A stretch of 64,000 nucleotides of DNA. Origin: Cyrtodaria siliqua. Taxonomy: Eukaryota > Mollusca > Bivalvia > Adapedonta > Hiatellidae. The DNA is taken from NCBI GenBank assembly GCA_037043455.1, contig JAWPHD010011454.1, positions 1 through 64,000 of the forward strand, in the 5' to 3' direction. Both the position numbers and the translations under genes were made by a program. Within the stretch, counting starts at the first letter, position 1; each line of letters starts with the position of its first letter. A model generated the notes under the pieces. The model was not told the origin of the DNA, did not search any database, and saw only the letters and a program-made list of their open reading frames with translations. Shown here piece by piece: positions 11,700-21,641 of the stretch.

Positions 11700-12541
11700 A
11701 TTATTGCCTTTTTATGAGGTTGATACCTGGTTTTATCAACCCGAGAAAAAATATTGACCAGGGAAGAAATCTCTAGCGAAATGATTTTCACAGATTCTAT
11801 TTATCACATAACATACTGTTACATATGATACATAATTTTACCTTATTACTCAGTACCAATGCGACTAACTTGTACACATGTGACCACAATCTGCCCAATC
11901 AAATTATTTTAGTTTTTATACCCATGTTTCTAAAATCGCCTCCATTTGTCCGTCTGTCCGTCCGTCCGTTACTGCATCTCCTCCTAAACCGCTGAATTGA
12001 ATTCAACCAAACTTGAGCCCAGGGGCCACATTCAATTACACTGTAATTTTTTCATAATATTACACATAACTTGGTATTTGTAATTGTCCATAAATGATAA
12101 ACAACATATTAAATGATTTTTATATTTCGCAAACTCGAATGTCTGCCCTGGGGCCCAGGGCAGGTGGTGGGGATTTGGATTTTCTTTTTATAATTATGTC
12201 TCAAATGAAACATGATGATGGGATTACACTGTATACACTGTATACATTTGTTTCCTCCTATGTCGGGCCTGGAGGAAGGGGCATCAAATACACTAATAAT
12301 GCAATTACAGTGTTATTTTTTTCATACTTTTGCACATTAATTGGTATAATAGTCATCTAATAAAGAGATACACTGCATGTCAAATGATTTATTATTTAAA
12401 ACTCGGACGTCTTCCCTGGGGTTCGGGTTGGAGGGGGTGGGTGGTGGGTGGAGGGTAACAGGGGGTCAATTTATTTAAAAATTATTTCTCAAATGAACAT
12501 TTTCATGAAGGGATTACATTGTATATACTGTGGGGCTGTGT

Positions 12542-12589
<48 letters not shown>

Positions 12590-12660
12590 ATAGGGTTGGG
12601 GGGGAAGTGACCTGTGTGAATAAAACGTGGGTCTTTTACGACGGCCGCGCCATTAAATCG
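11700..12660. mobile_element. degenerate repeat element interrupting the TCTCATATT minisatellite
   Basis: The minisatellite stops near 11690 and resumes near 12690. The inserted segment has 'gtccgtctgtccgtccgtcc' near 11949-11968, then two diverged copies of a roughly 270-bp block (e.g. 'gcaaactcgaatgtctgccc' near 12128 and its counterpart near 12399). It ends with (GT)n and a run of 33 G (12556-12588). The CCGT tract and internal repetition suggest another element of the tandem-core type, without clear ends. Confidence 0.5.
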
Positions 12661-12689
12661 TTCTAGTTTGATTGTATATTTGAAGTAAT

Positions 12690-13090
12690 ATATTGCACAA
12701 TACACAGTCTCATATTTCACATCAAACAATCTCATATTGCCGAATACACTGACTTATTATTAGTTGCAAGAAACTGTCTCCTATTGCACAATACAGTCTC
12801 AAATTTCACATCACACAATCTCATATTGTAAAATACAGTCTTATATTCACATCACACAATCTCATATTGTAAAATACAATCTTGTATTTCACAATACACA
12901 GTCTCATATTGTACAGCACACAATCTCATATTGTAAAATACAGTCTTATATTCACATCACACAATCTCATATTTGAAAATACAATCTTGTATTTCACAAT
13001 ACACAGTCTCATATTGCACAGCACACAATCTCATATTGTAAAATACAGTCTCATATTCACATCACACAATCTCATATTGTAAAATACAGT
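12690..13090. repeat. TCTCATATT minisatellite, second block
   Basis: Units such as 'tctcatattgtaaaatacag' and 'tcacatcacacaa' belong to the same family as the 99-bp array at 10.85 kb. This block is separated from the first by the 11.7-12.66 kb insertion and from the third (13632-13830) by a foldback element. Confidence 0.88.
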
Positions 13091-13094
13091 CTTT

Positions 13095-13630
13095 TATTCT
13101 ATACCTAATTTATACGTCCAATCGTAGACGCTCATTCGAATCACGTGACCGTACAATATATTCCCGTATCGGGACGCACGCGCGTACAAAATAACCCGTA
13201 TTCTTTTCGTATTGTACGATTCACAGGTCCCATGTTAAACCTATGATAAAGACCGAAGCGCGTGAAAAGGTTCCGAATGAAAGTCTGAATCGACAGGCGC
13301 TCTAGATAAAGCGTTTTGTAGTTAGATATCCATGAAAGCTCGGTTCCTTTCGAAAAACATTATTGTTTCCTATTGTTTTGAAGGTATAAAATAAAAAGGT
13401 CATTTAACATTATTCTGCATAATACAAAATATATTTTAGGGAAAAAGTCGAGGTATAGAATAAAAAGATCATTTAACAGTGTTCTGTACAATACGGAATA
13501 TATTTGGACTCGTACACAGCTTGGAAAATCATATTGGACTCGCCTAGCGGCTCGTCCAATATGATTTTCCAAGCTGTGTACTCGTCCAAATATATATCCG
13601 TATTGTACAGAACACTGTTAAATAACCTAT
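13095..13630. mobile_element. foldback element with about 70-bp arms, inserted in the minisatellite
   Basis: Arms at about 13470-13540 and 13553-13625 are near-perfect inverted repeats around a central 'cctagcgg' (for example 'ttctgtacaatacgg' and 'ccgtattgtacagaa'). Part of the left arm has an extra diverged direct copy at about 13378-13432. No coding sequence. It separates two blocks of the same minisatellite, so it is younger than the array. Confidence 0.75.
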
Positions 13631-13631
13631 A

Positions 13632-13990
13632 AATATTCACATCACACAATCTCATATTGCAAAATACAATCTTGTATTTCACAATACACAGTCTCATATT
13701 GCACAGCACACAATCTCATATTGTAAAATACAGTCTTATATTCACATCACACAATCTCATATTGTAAAATACAGTCTTATATTCACATCACACAATCTCA
13801 TATTGCACAGCACATGATCTTATACTACACAAGACACAGTTCTAACACATTTCTGAGGAGAAAGTATGAGATGGAGTCTTAAAATGTCTGACTGAGTACA
13901 GTAAGGCACATACATCTACACAACAAACAGTCCCAACATGTCCCTTATTGCACAACACACAACTCCCATATTGCAAATCACAAAGTTCTA
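13632..13990. repeat. TCTCATATT minisatellite, third block (decaying)
   Basis: This continues the unit family ('tctcatattgtaaaatacag') to about 13830, then decays into scattered words such as 'cacaacacacaactcccata'. It is intronic. Confidence 0.75.
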
Positions 13991-14267
13991 ACATGTCTTT
14001 TGGAGGGAAGTACTGGAAACACAGCCCTAATATAAGGACTTAAGTATGGGGTATACATTAGAACAATGCATGGCCTTTCACATGTGTAAAATGGTCATTG
14101 ATGTTTTAATGGGAGTGTATAAAGATGGAACATATCTCAACAATGTTCAGATAAAATATTATTATTTGCTTTTTGCTTTAAATTATAATGTTCAAGATAC
14201 AGACGTTTGACTGGCATTAAGGTTCAACCGCCAAGGTTTAACACAAAGAGTACAAATGCTTACTCAC
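13991..14267. other. unique intronic sequence
   Basis: Nothing recognisable. It ends with the donor site of anoctamin exon 3 (GTGAGTAAG on the minus strand, from 14267 down). Confidence 0.5.
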
Positions 14268-14368
14268 CAATAATGACCTTATTGATGGCCTGAAGAAGTT
14301 TGTTGGATCGTCTGCATCCTGGTAGATAGGTATCAAATCCATCTTGAATGGGGCACTGACCATATCAA
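14268..14368 (-). CDS. anoctamin (TMEM16) exon 3 of those visible
   Basis: This 101-bp exon has its acceptor AG at 14370-14369 ('tttttgtattgcag') and donor GTGAGTAAG after 14268. With the single G left by exon 2 it reads VDMVSAPFKMDLIPIYQ, then NFFRPSIRSLL. This fits the anoctamin pattern '(F/V)(T/S)APF' followed about 20 residues later by 'FF..(S/T).RS.(I/L)V', just before the first membrane helix. Phase is 1 in and 0 out, matching both neighbours. The acceptor and first bases of the exon are the template of the adjoining 45-bp minisatellite, so several upstream acceptor-like sites precede the real one. Confidence 0.85.
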
Positions 14369-15595
14369 CTGCAATACAAAAATGGAATATGAATTGGGAA
14401 CTGACCATATCAACTGTAATACAAAAGTGGAATATGAATCGGGAACTGACCATATCAACTGTAATACAAAAGTGGAATATGAATTGGGAACTGACCATAT
14501 CAAAAGTAATACAAAAGTGGAATATGAATTGGGAACTGACCATATCAACTGTAAAACAAAAGTGGAATATGAATGGTGCACCCACCATATCAACTGTAAT
14601 ACAGAAGTGGAATATGAATGGGCCATCCACCATACAAATGTAATACAGAATTGGAATATGAATGGGGCATCCACCATACAAGTGTAATACAGAAGTGGAA
14701 TATAAATGGGACATCCCCCATATCAACTGTTATACAGAAGTGGAATATAAATGTGGCACACACCATATCAACTGCAATACAGAAGACTTCAAGTGGAATA
14801 TGAATGTGGCACCCACCATATCAGCTGTTCTACAGAAGTGGAATATGGATGTGGCACCCACCATATCAGCTGTTCTACAGAAGTGGAATATGAATGTGGC
14901 ACCCACCATATCAGCTGTTCTACAGAAGTGGAATATGAATGTGGCATCCACCATATCAGATGTTCTACAGAAGTGGAATATGAATGGGGCACCACCATAT
15001 CAACTGTAATACAGAAGTGGAATATGAATGGGACACCCACCATATCAACTGTTATACAGAAGTGGAATATGAATGTGGCATCCACCATATCAGCTGTTCT
15101 ACAGAAGTGGAATATGAATGGGGCACCACCATATCAACTGTAATACAGAAGTGGAATATGAATGGGACACCCACCATAATCAACTGTTATACAGAAGTGG
15201 AATATGAATGGGGCACCACCATATCAACTGTAATACAGAAGTGGAATATGAATGGGACACCCACAATATCAGCTGTTATACAGAAGTGGAATATGAATGG
15301 GACACCCACCATATCAACTGTAATACAGAAGTGGAATATGAATGGGACACCCACCATATCAACTGTTATACAGAAGTGGAATATGAATGTGGCATCCACC
15401 ATATTAGCTGTTCTACAGAAGTGGAATTTGAATGGGGCACCACCATATCAACTGTAATACAGAAGTAGAATAGTACTGGGGCACCCAACATATCAACTGT
15501 AATACTGTGGAATATAAATTGGGTACCACTATATCAACTGTAATACAGAAGTGGAATATGAATGGGGCACCACCATATCAACTGTTATTCACTCC
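14345..15595. repeat. 45-bp minisatellite containing a copied 3' splice site
   Basis: About 27 units of 45 bp (some 44) run upstream (minus sense) of anoctamin exon 3; spacing is 45 at 15241, 15286 and 15331. On the minus strand each unit contains a pyrimidine-rich stretch, 'tgtattacag' or similar, then 'ttgatatgg'. The true exon boundary is 'tgtattgcag' followed by 'ttgatatggtcagtgcccc'. The first repeat thus overlaps the exon, and the array looks like amplification of the intron/exon junction. The minus frame from 14726 to the exon is open and in register with anoctamin. Confidence 0.9.
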
Positions 15596-16965
15596 AACTT
15601 CAAACTCTTTCTATATATTTTAAGTTATATGCACACTTCAAAGTTATATGATCACATCAAATATGCATTTGCTTCAGCAACAGATCTCCTTTAGACTGAA
15701 TGGATTTTAAGGAAAATTAAGTTGAAATGTATTTATCAATTAGTAACCTCTGTAAAGGGTTAGGGCTATATTAATATTTTACATTATAACTCTACAATAG
15801 TGTATTAACTGGAAACTTAGACGATGTTCAATGTCTATTTTTGCATACAAATGCTCTTACAGCTTTTCGATAAGCCCATCTACAAACATTGACTTTACTA
15901 CCAAACTATGCCAGTTTATAATATCTGGTATGTGGCATTAAGTGTATATGTCGATCAGTATTCTTAAATCTTAAAGTGAATATCACTTAAGAGATAAAAT
16001 AAAATGTTAAAGAGACACAATGCAAGCTAGAAGTTTTTATCATGCATTAAAATTAGCATCTCGATTTATTAGTCCAGTATCATTTTGACTTTAAACCTGC
16101 TTGCATACATGTACTGTAATGAAATAAAATTTAGAGAGTTTTCATTTTTACTTCTTAAATTCTACCACAGGCACTGGTTTAAATATATAATTGGTGTAAT
16201 ATAATCACTAGTGAGTAATATGCAAAAACAATTAGTTTTAAAATATTCTTATATACGTAATTAATATTAATGATTTAATAGATGCTAGTTATAAAAACTA
16301 AAGGGATGCTGTGAGTTTTCAAAAATCATGATTGCCATATTTCCCTTTAACAATCTGCTATCACTGAAGTAAAAGTTAGTGTATAGATCAAGCTGTAACA
16401 AAGGCTGTTTATATTTTGATAAAGGAAGATTTACATCCGGAAATCTATTAGAGCTATTCCTTTTTAATTTATATGGAGGTCGTGGGAATGCCACTTTTTA
16501 TTTTACCCCCACCAACATATTCTTTTATTACATAATACCCCCATTAACATGCCTTTACTTTTACCCTACTACCAATATATTAAAAATTCAATTTTCTCAT
16601 CTACTCCCACGTGACCCCACCCCAACCCTCCACCACAACACCCACCCCACCACCCAAATCATAAATCTAGTGAGCATGTAACTCTTAAAATTGATAAACA
16701 TACTGATATACCATTTACCTATTTAGGATTTTAATGATCATCATTATGCAACATTAAAGAAATACTGTTGTTAGAAATATTATTAAATCTTAGAATACAA
16801 GGGTAGTAGGAGTTGACTTGTGTGAGTGATGATGTTTTGAGTAAGTGATATATACATGTATATACATTACATGTGTATATGTTGTATACATTTATTATAA
16901 TGATTTTGTACAGTGTGCGGTGGGATGACCCCGACCCCCAACACACTTATTGATGGGGAAATAAA
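15596..16965. other. AT-rich intron, no exon seen
   Basis: No gene is visible. At 16305-16355 ('gtgagttttcaaaaatcatg...') is a short repeat also found near 41715-41760. A C-rich tract with 'acccccaccaacatattctt' lies at about 16500-16670. Confidence 0.5.
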
Positions 16966-16971
16966 TGGGTC

Positions 16972-17020
16972 ACCTTTATGGGACTGAAAAACAAAGTTTG
17001 ATTTTCAGTCCCATAAAGGT
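16972..17020. other. perfect 19-bp hairpin
   Basis: Arms 16972-16990 and 17002-17020 ('acctttatgggactgaaaa' and complement) pair perfectly around an 11-nt loop. It marks the left side of the repeat element at 17.0-18.1 kb. Confidence 0.85.
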
Positions 17021-17024
17021 CACT

Positions 17025-18130
17025 AGCAGATCCAGGGGAGGGGGAGTGGTGGGGGGGGGGGGGGGGGGGGGGTTTGGGGGGGGGGTAATGGAGACACCCG
17101 GCGCGCGCCCCCCCTTAAAGTTCCGGATCATACATGTATGTCCATGTTACTGTAGATAAATTTCTTTGCACGCCCTCAGTATAAAAAAAAAATTCGCTCG
17201 CTCGACGCATAATGGCTAATGAGTGGTTTTATTAACACATTTTTAAATCCTTTTATTTGAAAAAGCACTTTTTTATTCATACATGCATGTTCATGTTACT
17301 GTAGATAATATATCAAACAATTTCGATGCACGCCCTCAGTATAAAAAAAATTCTCGTACGCTCGACGCATAATGGCTAATGAGTGGTTTAATTAACACAT
17401 TGTTAAATCCTTTTATTTGAAAACGGACTTTTTTTATTCATACATGTATGTCAATGTTATTGTAGATAAAATATCAAACAATTTCGTTGCACGCCCTCAG
17501 TATCAAAAAATTTCTCGCTCGCTTCGCTCTCTCAACGCATAATTGCTAATGAGTGGTTTAATTAACACATTGTTAAATCCTTTTATTTGGAAACAGACTT
17601 TTTTTATTCATACATGTATGTCAATGTTATTGTAGATAAAATATCAAACAATTTCGTTGCACGCCCTCAGTATCAAAAAAATTCTCGCTCGCTCAACGCA
17701 TAATGGCTAATGAGTGGTTTCATTAACACATTGTTAAATACTTTTATTTGAAAACGGACTTTTTTATTCATACATGTATGTCAATGTTATTGTAGATAAA
17801 ATATCAAACAATTTCGTTGCACGCCCTCAGTATCAAAAATTTTTAGTTGAAAACGGATTTTTTTTTTATTCATACGTGTATGTCCATGTTACTGTAGATA
17901 AAATATCAAACAATTTCGTTGGACGCCCTCAGTATATTTTTTTTCCTCGCTCGCTAGACACATAATGGCTAATGAGTGGTTTAATTAACACATTGTTAAA
18001 TCCTTTTATTTGAAAACATACTTTTTTACCCTATCAATGCACTACCGCAAATGTTTTATGAGGCTAGAGACGGACCCAAAAATTTACCAAAATATTACGC
18101 CCCCCTAAGCTGAAATCCTGGATCCGCCTC
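17025..18130. mobile_element. inverted-terminus element with about 160-bp tandem core
   Basis: The left end 'tagcagatccagg' and right end 'cctggatccgcctctga' are imperfect inverted repeats. Between them, after a long G run (17051-17072 and 17076-17085), are about six diverged units of roughly 150-170 bp. The units are recognisable by 'catacatgtatgt', 'gtagataaaatatcaaac', 'cacgccctcagtat' and 'aatggctaatgagtgg'; one unit is shortened to about 100 bp. No coding sequence; it lies in an anoctamin intron. Confidence 0.7.
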
Positions 18131-18138
18131 TGAAGGTG

Positions 18139-18220
18139 ACCGAAATATTACAACAATTTAAGAGGTTTTTTGTTTATTTGAAACAAACAAAAACCTCTTA
18201 AATTGTTGTAATATTTCGGT
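18139..18220. other. perfect 32-bp hairpin
   Basis: Arms 18139-18170 and 18189-18220 (starting 'accgaaatattacaacaatt') are perfectly complementary with an 18-nt loop, just outside the right end of the tandem element. Such a long perfect stem suggests a recent event or a miniature foldback element. Confidence 0.88.
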
Positions 18221-18392
18221 TGCGGGAGGGAATTTGGGATTCAGTTTGCTTAAAATTATTTAATTTACCTTAAAAAGCTGCTGGAAACTGAACACACATA
18301 ATAAGTTGTCTTCATCAAAGTCTCCAGTCTCAAAGAATGACTATATATATTTTTTCAAAATATAACTGTCTAAATTTAACAACTATACATAC

Positions 18393-18468
18393 CTTCAGAA
18401 TCTGTGACAAATGTACGATTGACCCAGTTATTGAAAGCGTTAACTTCTTCTTTATTTTCACTCTCACA
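18393..18468 (-). CDS. anoctamin (TMEM16) exon 2 of those visible
   Basis: This 76-bp exon has its acceptor 'gcatttcag' (AG at 18470-18469) and donor GTATGTATAG after 18393. It reads CESENKEEVNAFNNWVNRTF then VTDSE and leaves one G that completes the first codon of exon 3. Phase 0 in (after exon 1 ends ...PLSG), phase 1 out. This stretch is poorly conserved among anoctamins. The assignment rests on splice signals, matching phases on both sides, and position between two recognisable anoctamin exons. Confidence 0.8.
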
Positions 18469-19077
18469 CTGAAATGCAAAAGTTATGTGTCTTAATTAGG
18501 TATAACATAATTCTATTGCTTTTATGGGCTAGGTTTAACAATAAGGAATTCAAACTCTTACTTATTATAAAATATTCACTTTAAATAGTAGCAAAATAAG
18601 CAGTTATTTGGTTCTGATTTGTATCATATAATTACAGTATGTTCTGAACATTTTCAGCAACAAAATATTATGGAGACATACACTACACAACTTTTATAAT
18701 CGGTCACTTTTCAAAGAATTATATATTTTTTAATAATTCATATTTTCATTTGAAATTTTAACTGGCGTCCTTTAATAAATATCGCTTGCTATTCATAAAA
18801 CTTAACCTGCCTTTGACTGGACTAAAACCTTGTTAATAAACTTAATAAAATATTGGTATGTGTTTCGGTGATTTCAAGTTTTTAGTATTCATGTTATTTT
18901 CAAAAAACCTGGATGACCAATTATAAAAGTTGAGTAGTGTACTTCAACAAAGGGAACAAGCCCAAACTCTGGTATAAAGTGTGTAACAAGAAATGTCAGA
19001 AATTCTGCAAACATATCAGTCAAGTCCCACGCATTGGCATACGCACCATCGAGTTTTGGATTCAAAATGTGCCTAGT
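18469..19077. other. AT-rich intron, nothing recognised
   Basis: No exon, repeat unit or hairpin stands out in this stretch of the intron between anoctamin exons 1 and 2. Confidence 0.45.
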
Positions 19078-19905
19078 ACGTTATAGGGAGGAGAAACGGG
19101 TTCATAAACGCTCTAGTTTATCGATTTATGTTGTCGCGCTAGAACGCCGCCATTTACTATTTTATCGATACAGGTAAATCGATCGTAAGCGCGTTACATT
19201 TGAAAAGTTAAAATTTCAGCCAACATCTCAAATTAGGCAGTTTTTACAGCCCCTTTTTACGGCTTTCTGTTGTAATCAACATCACGAAATTACATTCTTG
19301 ACAAAGATAAATATGTCTACTATTCACTTTTTGTTATTATTAATGTCTAATATTATATAAGCCATACTTCGTATCTCGTTTGCAATAGCTCCACACCATT
19401 TTTAATTCTATAAAATTAAAAATTTAGCTGATATCTCAAAAGGCACATTTTCATCACCTCTTTTTAGGCTTTGTCTTATAATCACCACCATGAAATTACC
19501 TTCTTTACAAAGATAAATATGTTTACTATTCACTTTTTGTTATTATTAATGCCTAAATAACCCGTAGTCTCGTATCTCGTTTGCAATAACTATACACTGT
19601 CACCATTTTTTATTTGGCGCAGAGTGGCGCCATCTTTGTTACACGGAGCCGTCTGGTAATATGTGCTTTTAAACATGCAAACAAATACACGCGCTGTATC
19701 AGAGGACACAATGTGAATAAATAATACTTATGTTTACATTTAGCACCTTTATTGAGTTTGTAAATGTAATAATTTATAAGAATTTGCTGTTTTTCACACA
19801 CTCGCGAAACAACCGGAAGTAGTCATTTTCACGGAATAGTGAAACACATGCGCGACAACATAAATCGGCAAAACGAGCCCGTTTCTCCTCCCTATAACGT
19901 ACTCC
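19078..19905. mobile_element. inverted-repeat element with internal duplication
   Basis: The left end (19078-19140, 'acgttatagggaggagaaac') and right end (about 19848-19903) are inverted copies over about 50 bp, sharing 'gatttatgttgtcgcgc'. Inside, 19208-19400 and 19429-19610 are diverged direct copies of each other ('acaaagataaatatgt', 'ctattcactttttgttatta'). No coding capacity. The right terminus may extend to about 19925. Confidence 0.7.
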
Positions 19906-20639
19906 CTGCCCCACTATACGAACAGTTTTTAGTGCATTTTTCGCATTTTTCGCCCTTTTTATTTGTTTGCTTCTTTAATAGCCTGTACGCACGTGCGTCA
20001 GTGCGTATGCCCAGGTATGCCCCTGATTGGGCATGAAACACGCACATTTTTTTGTGTTAAATAAAGCTCACACGCATTCTGAAAATGTCAACAATTTTCT
20101 TTTGTTGGCGATTTCTATTTATAAAATGTAGTTCATCTATCCAATTTCTCCACCCAAAAATGCGCTGTTTTCTATTTCTGGGACGTTGAAATGTGCATTC
20201 AGATGTGTGTTAAAAAATAAATAAATTATTAGATGGTTTAAATAAATTTGATCAAATTGTATGACCATTTCAACCACAGACCATCTCGGGCTTCCTGTGC
20301 CTCTCATCCATTAGGGGTCCTGCCTTCCATTAAGCGATGGGAAAACTTATATTAGCAGTATTTATAATGGATATTTCGACAATAAAACACGTGTAAAAAC
20401 ATGTTTTATCAAAAAAATTGACAACCTGTTTAAAATTACCTATTAAATGTTTTTTTTTACAATATGCAAACTTGTTAAGCCTAAATTAAGGTTTTATTTA
20501 AATTAAGTTAATACTCTGACAGCATTATTGCACCCCCTGATGCACCACTAGGGCCCAGTGGATTACAGTAAATACAGAATGGTGGTATGTTTCACTTCCA
20601 TTATGTAAGCTATGTGTGATAAATCATTGTTCAGAACAA
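19906..20639. other. intron, nothing recognised
   Basis: No exon or defined element is visible in this AT-rich stretch. Confidence 0.4.
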
Positions 20640-20760
20640 ATTAAAAAAATAATAAAAAAATAAAAAATAATTTTTGCATAAAAGGTTTAAGGCACGGCCC
20701 CTTAAAAATAGGGTCGGTCGGGCAACTGGAAACACAGGTATTTTTTTATTTGGCCTAAGC
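20640..20760 (-). repeat. dispersed A-rich repeat, copy 1
   Basis: On the minus strand it has 'cccgaccgaccctattttta', then 'aggggccgtgcc' and 'tttatgcaaaaatta', running into an A/T-rich tail. The same sequence, opposite strand, begins at 56365 inside the second pearl-like element. The A-rich end suggests a retroposed (SINE-like) sequence. Confidence 0.7.
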
Positions 20761-21132
20761 ATTTGTGTAAAATAGAAATCCAAATCCGCCTATTGGTTTA
20801 GCAGATATAGCAACGACATGAAGGTACCCAAAGTTAACTCAAATGAGGCCGTGACCTTTGAGATGGGAATCTGGGAGTAGAACCTGACACTTCATTGATA
20901 TGATATATATATATATATATATATAAATATTGTCCTTTAGCAAATCCAAATCTGCTCATTGGTTTAGAAGATATAGGGAAGACACAAATGGACAGATCCA
21001 TCCGGACAAACAAAAAGACCTTCCAAACGTTCGGTTTGTCCATTGTTCTCCCTATTCTCTAAATATCCAAATAATCTCAAAAGTGGCCGATTAAACCTAG
21101 ACAGAATGAATAGAATTTAGAGTTTACTACCA
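20761..21132. other. intron with (TA)n and a duplicated word
   Basis: A TA dinucleotide run lies about 20897-20925. The phrase 'tattggtttagcagatatag' near 20792 recurs in modified form near 20957, suggesting an old tandem duplication. A short self-complementary pair ('gacaaac' / 'gtttgtc') lies near 21002-21040. No exon seen. Confidence 0.45.
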
Positions 21133-21550
21133 GGGGCGTAGCCGTGTCTTAAAATCAGTGTGTAGGCACAAGGTCTAGGTTGGTCCGGGTCATGCACACC
21201 CCCCGCCCCCCTCACTCCGGGATTTGTTTTTCAGAAGAAAGCCAAATCCTGCATTCTGACGGTATTTTAAGCAGCAGACAGTAACCATGTTTATAACTCG
21301 GAAAATAACAAAATAACATAATAAATAAGAATACTTGCTTTCTGAAAATCTTTCAAAATTTTGCATGATTGGTTCCGAAAGACCGCGAGTGAAACCAGTT
21401 TAACTTTTGTTTTCTGAAAAGACCATGAGTAAAAATTGGTATGAGCTGACCATATTGCTCCACCGCATACTACCCTCTGTTTTTATTGCATTTTTGGCAT
21501 TTTTTTTGTGGGGGATTTCTGGGGACAATGTATAGGCAGCTACACCACTG
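21133..21550. mobile_element. degenerate MITE with CAGGGGCGTAGC-type ends
   Basis: The left end 'caggggcgtagccgtgt' and right end (complement 'cagtggtgtagctgcct') are imperfect inverted repeats of a kind common in hAT-like non-autonomous elements. I could not find a clean 8-bp target duplication. It lies about 90 bp downstream of the anoctamin exon 1 donor. Confidence 0.55.
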
Positions 21551-21641
21551 ACTATTGTATTAAAAACTTTTGCTGCAGGTCAGCTAAAAACATGAAAAAA
21601 TCAAGACAGAACTTCTTAAATTTTCTGCTACATTCACTTAC

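Noticed and set aside
12448..12735. Gly-rich/Pro-rich frames across the G run
   Set aside because: A homopolymer product with no domain; run length is unreliable.
14344..15468. Overlapping plus- and minus-strand frames of 60-160 codons as genes
   Set aside because: They are translations of the 45-bp minisatellite. Only the part overlapping 14268-14368 on minus is a real exon.
8350..15595. CRISPR-like array
   Set aside because: The repeats are contiguous satellites without unique spacers, in a eukaryotic intron.
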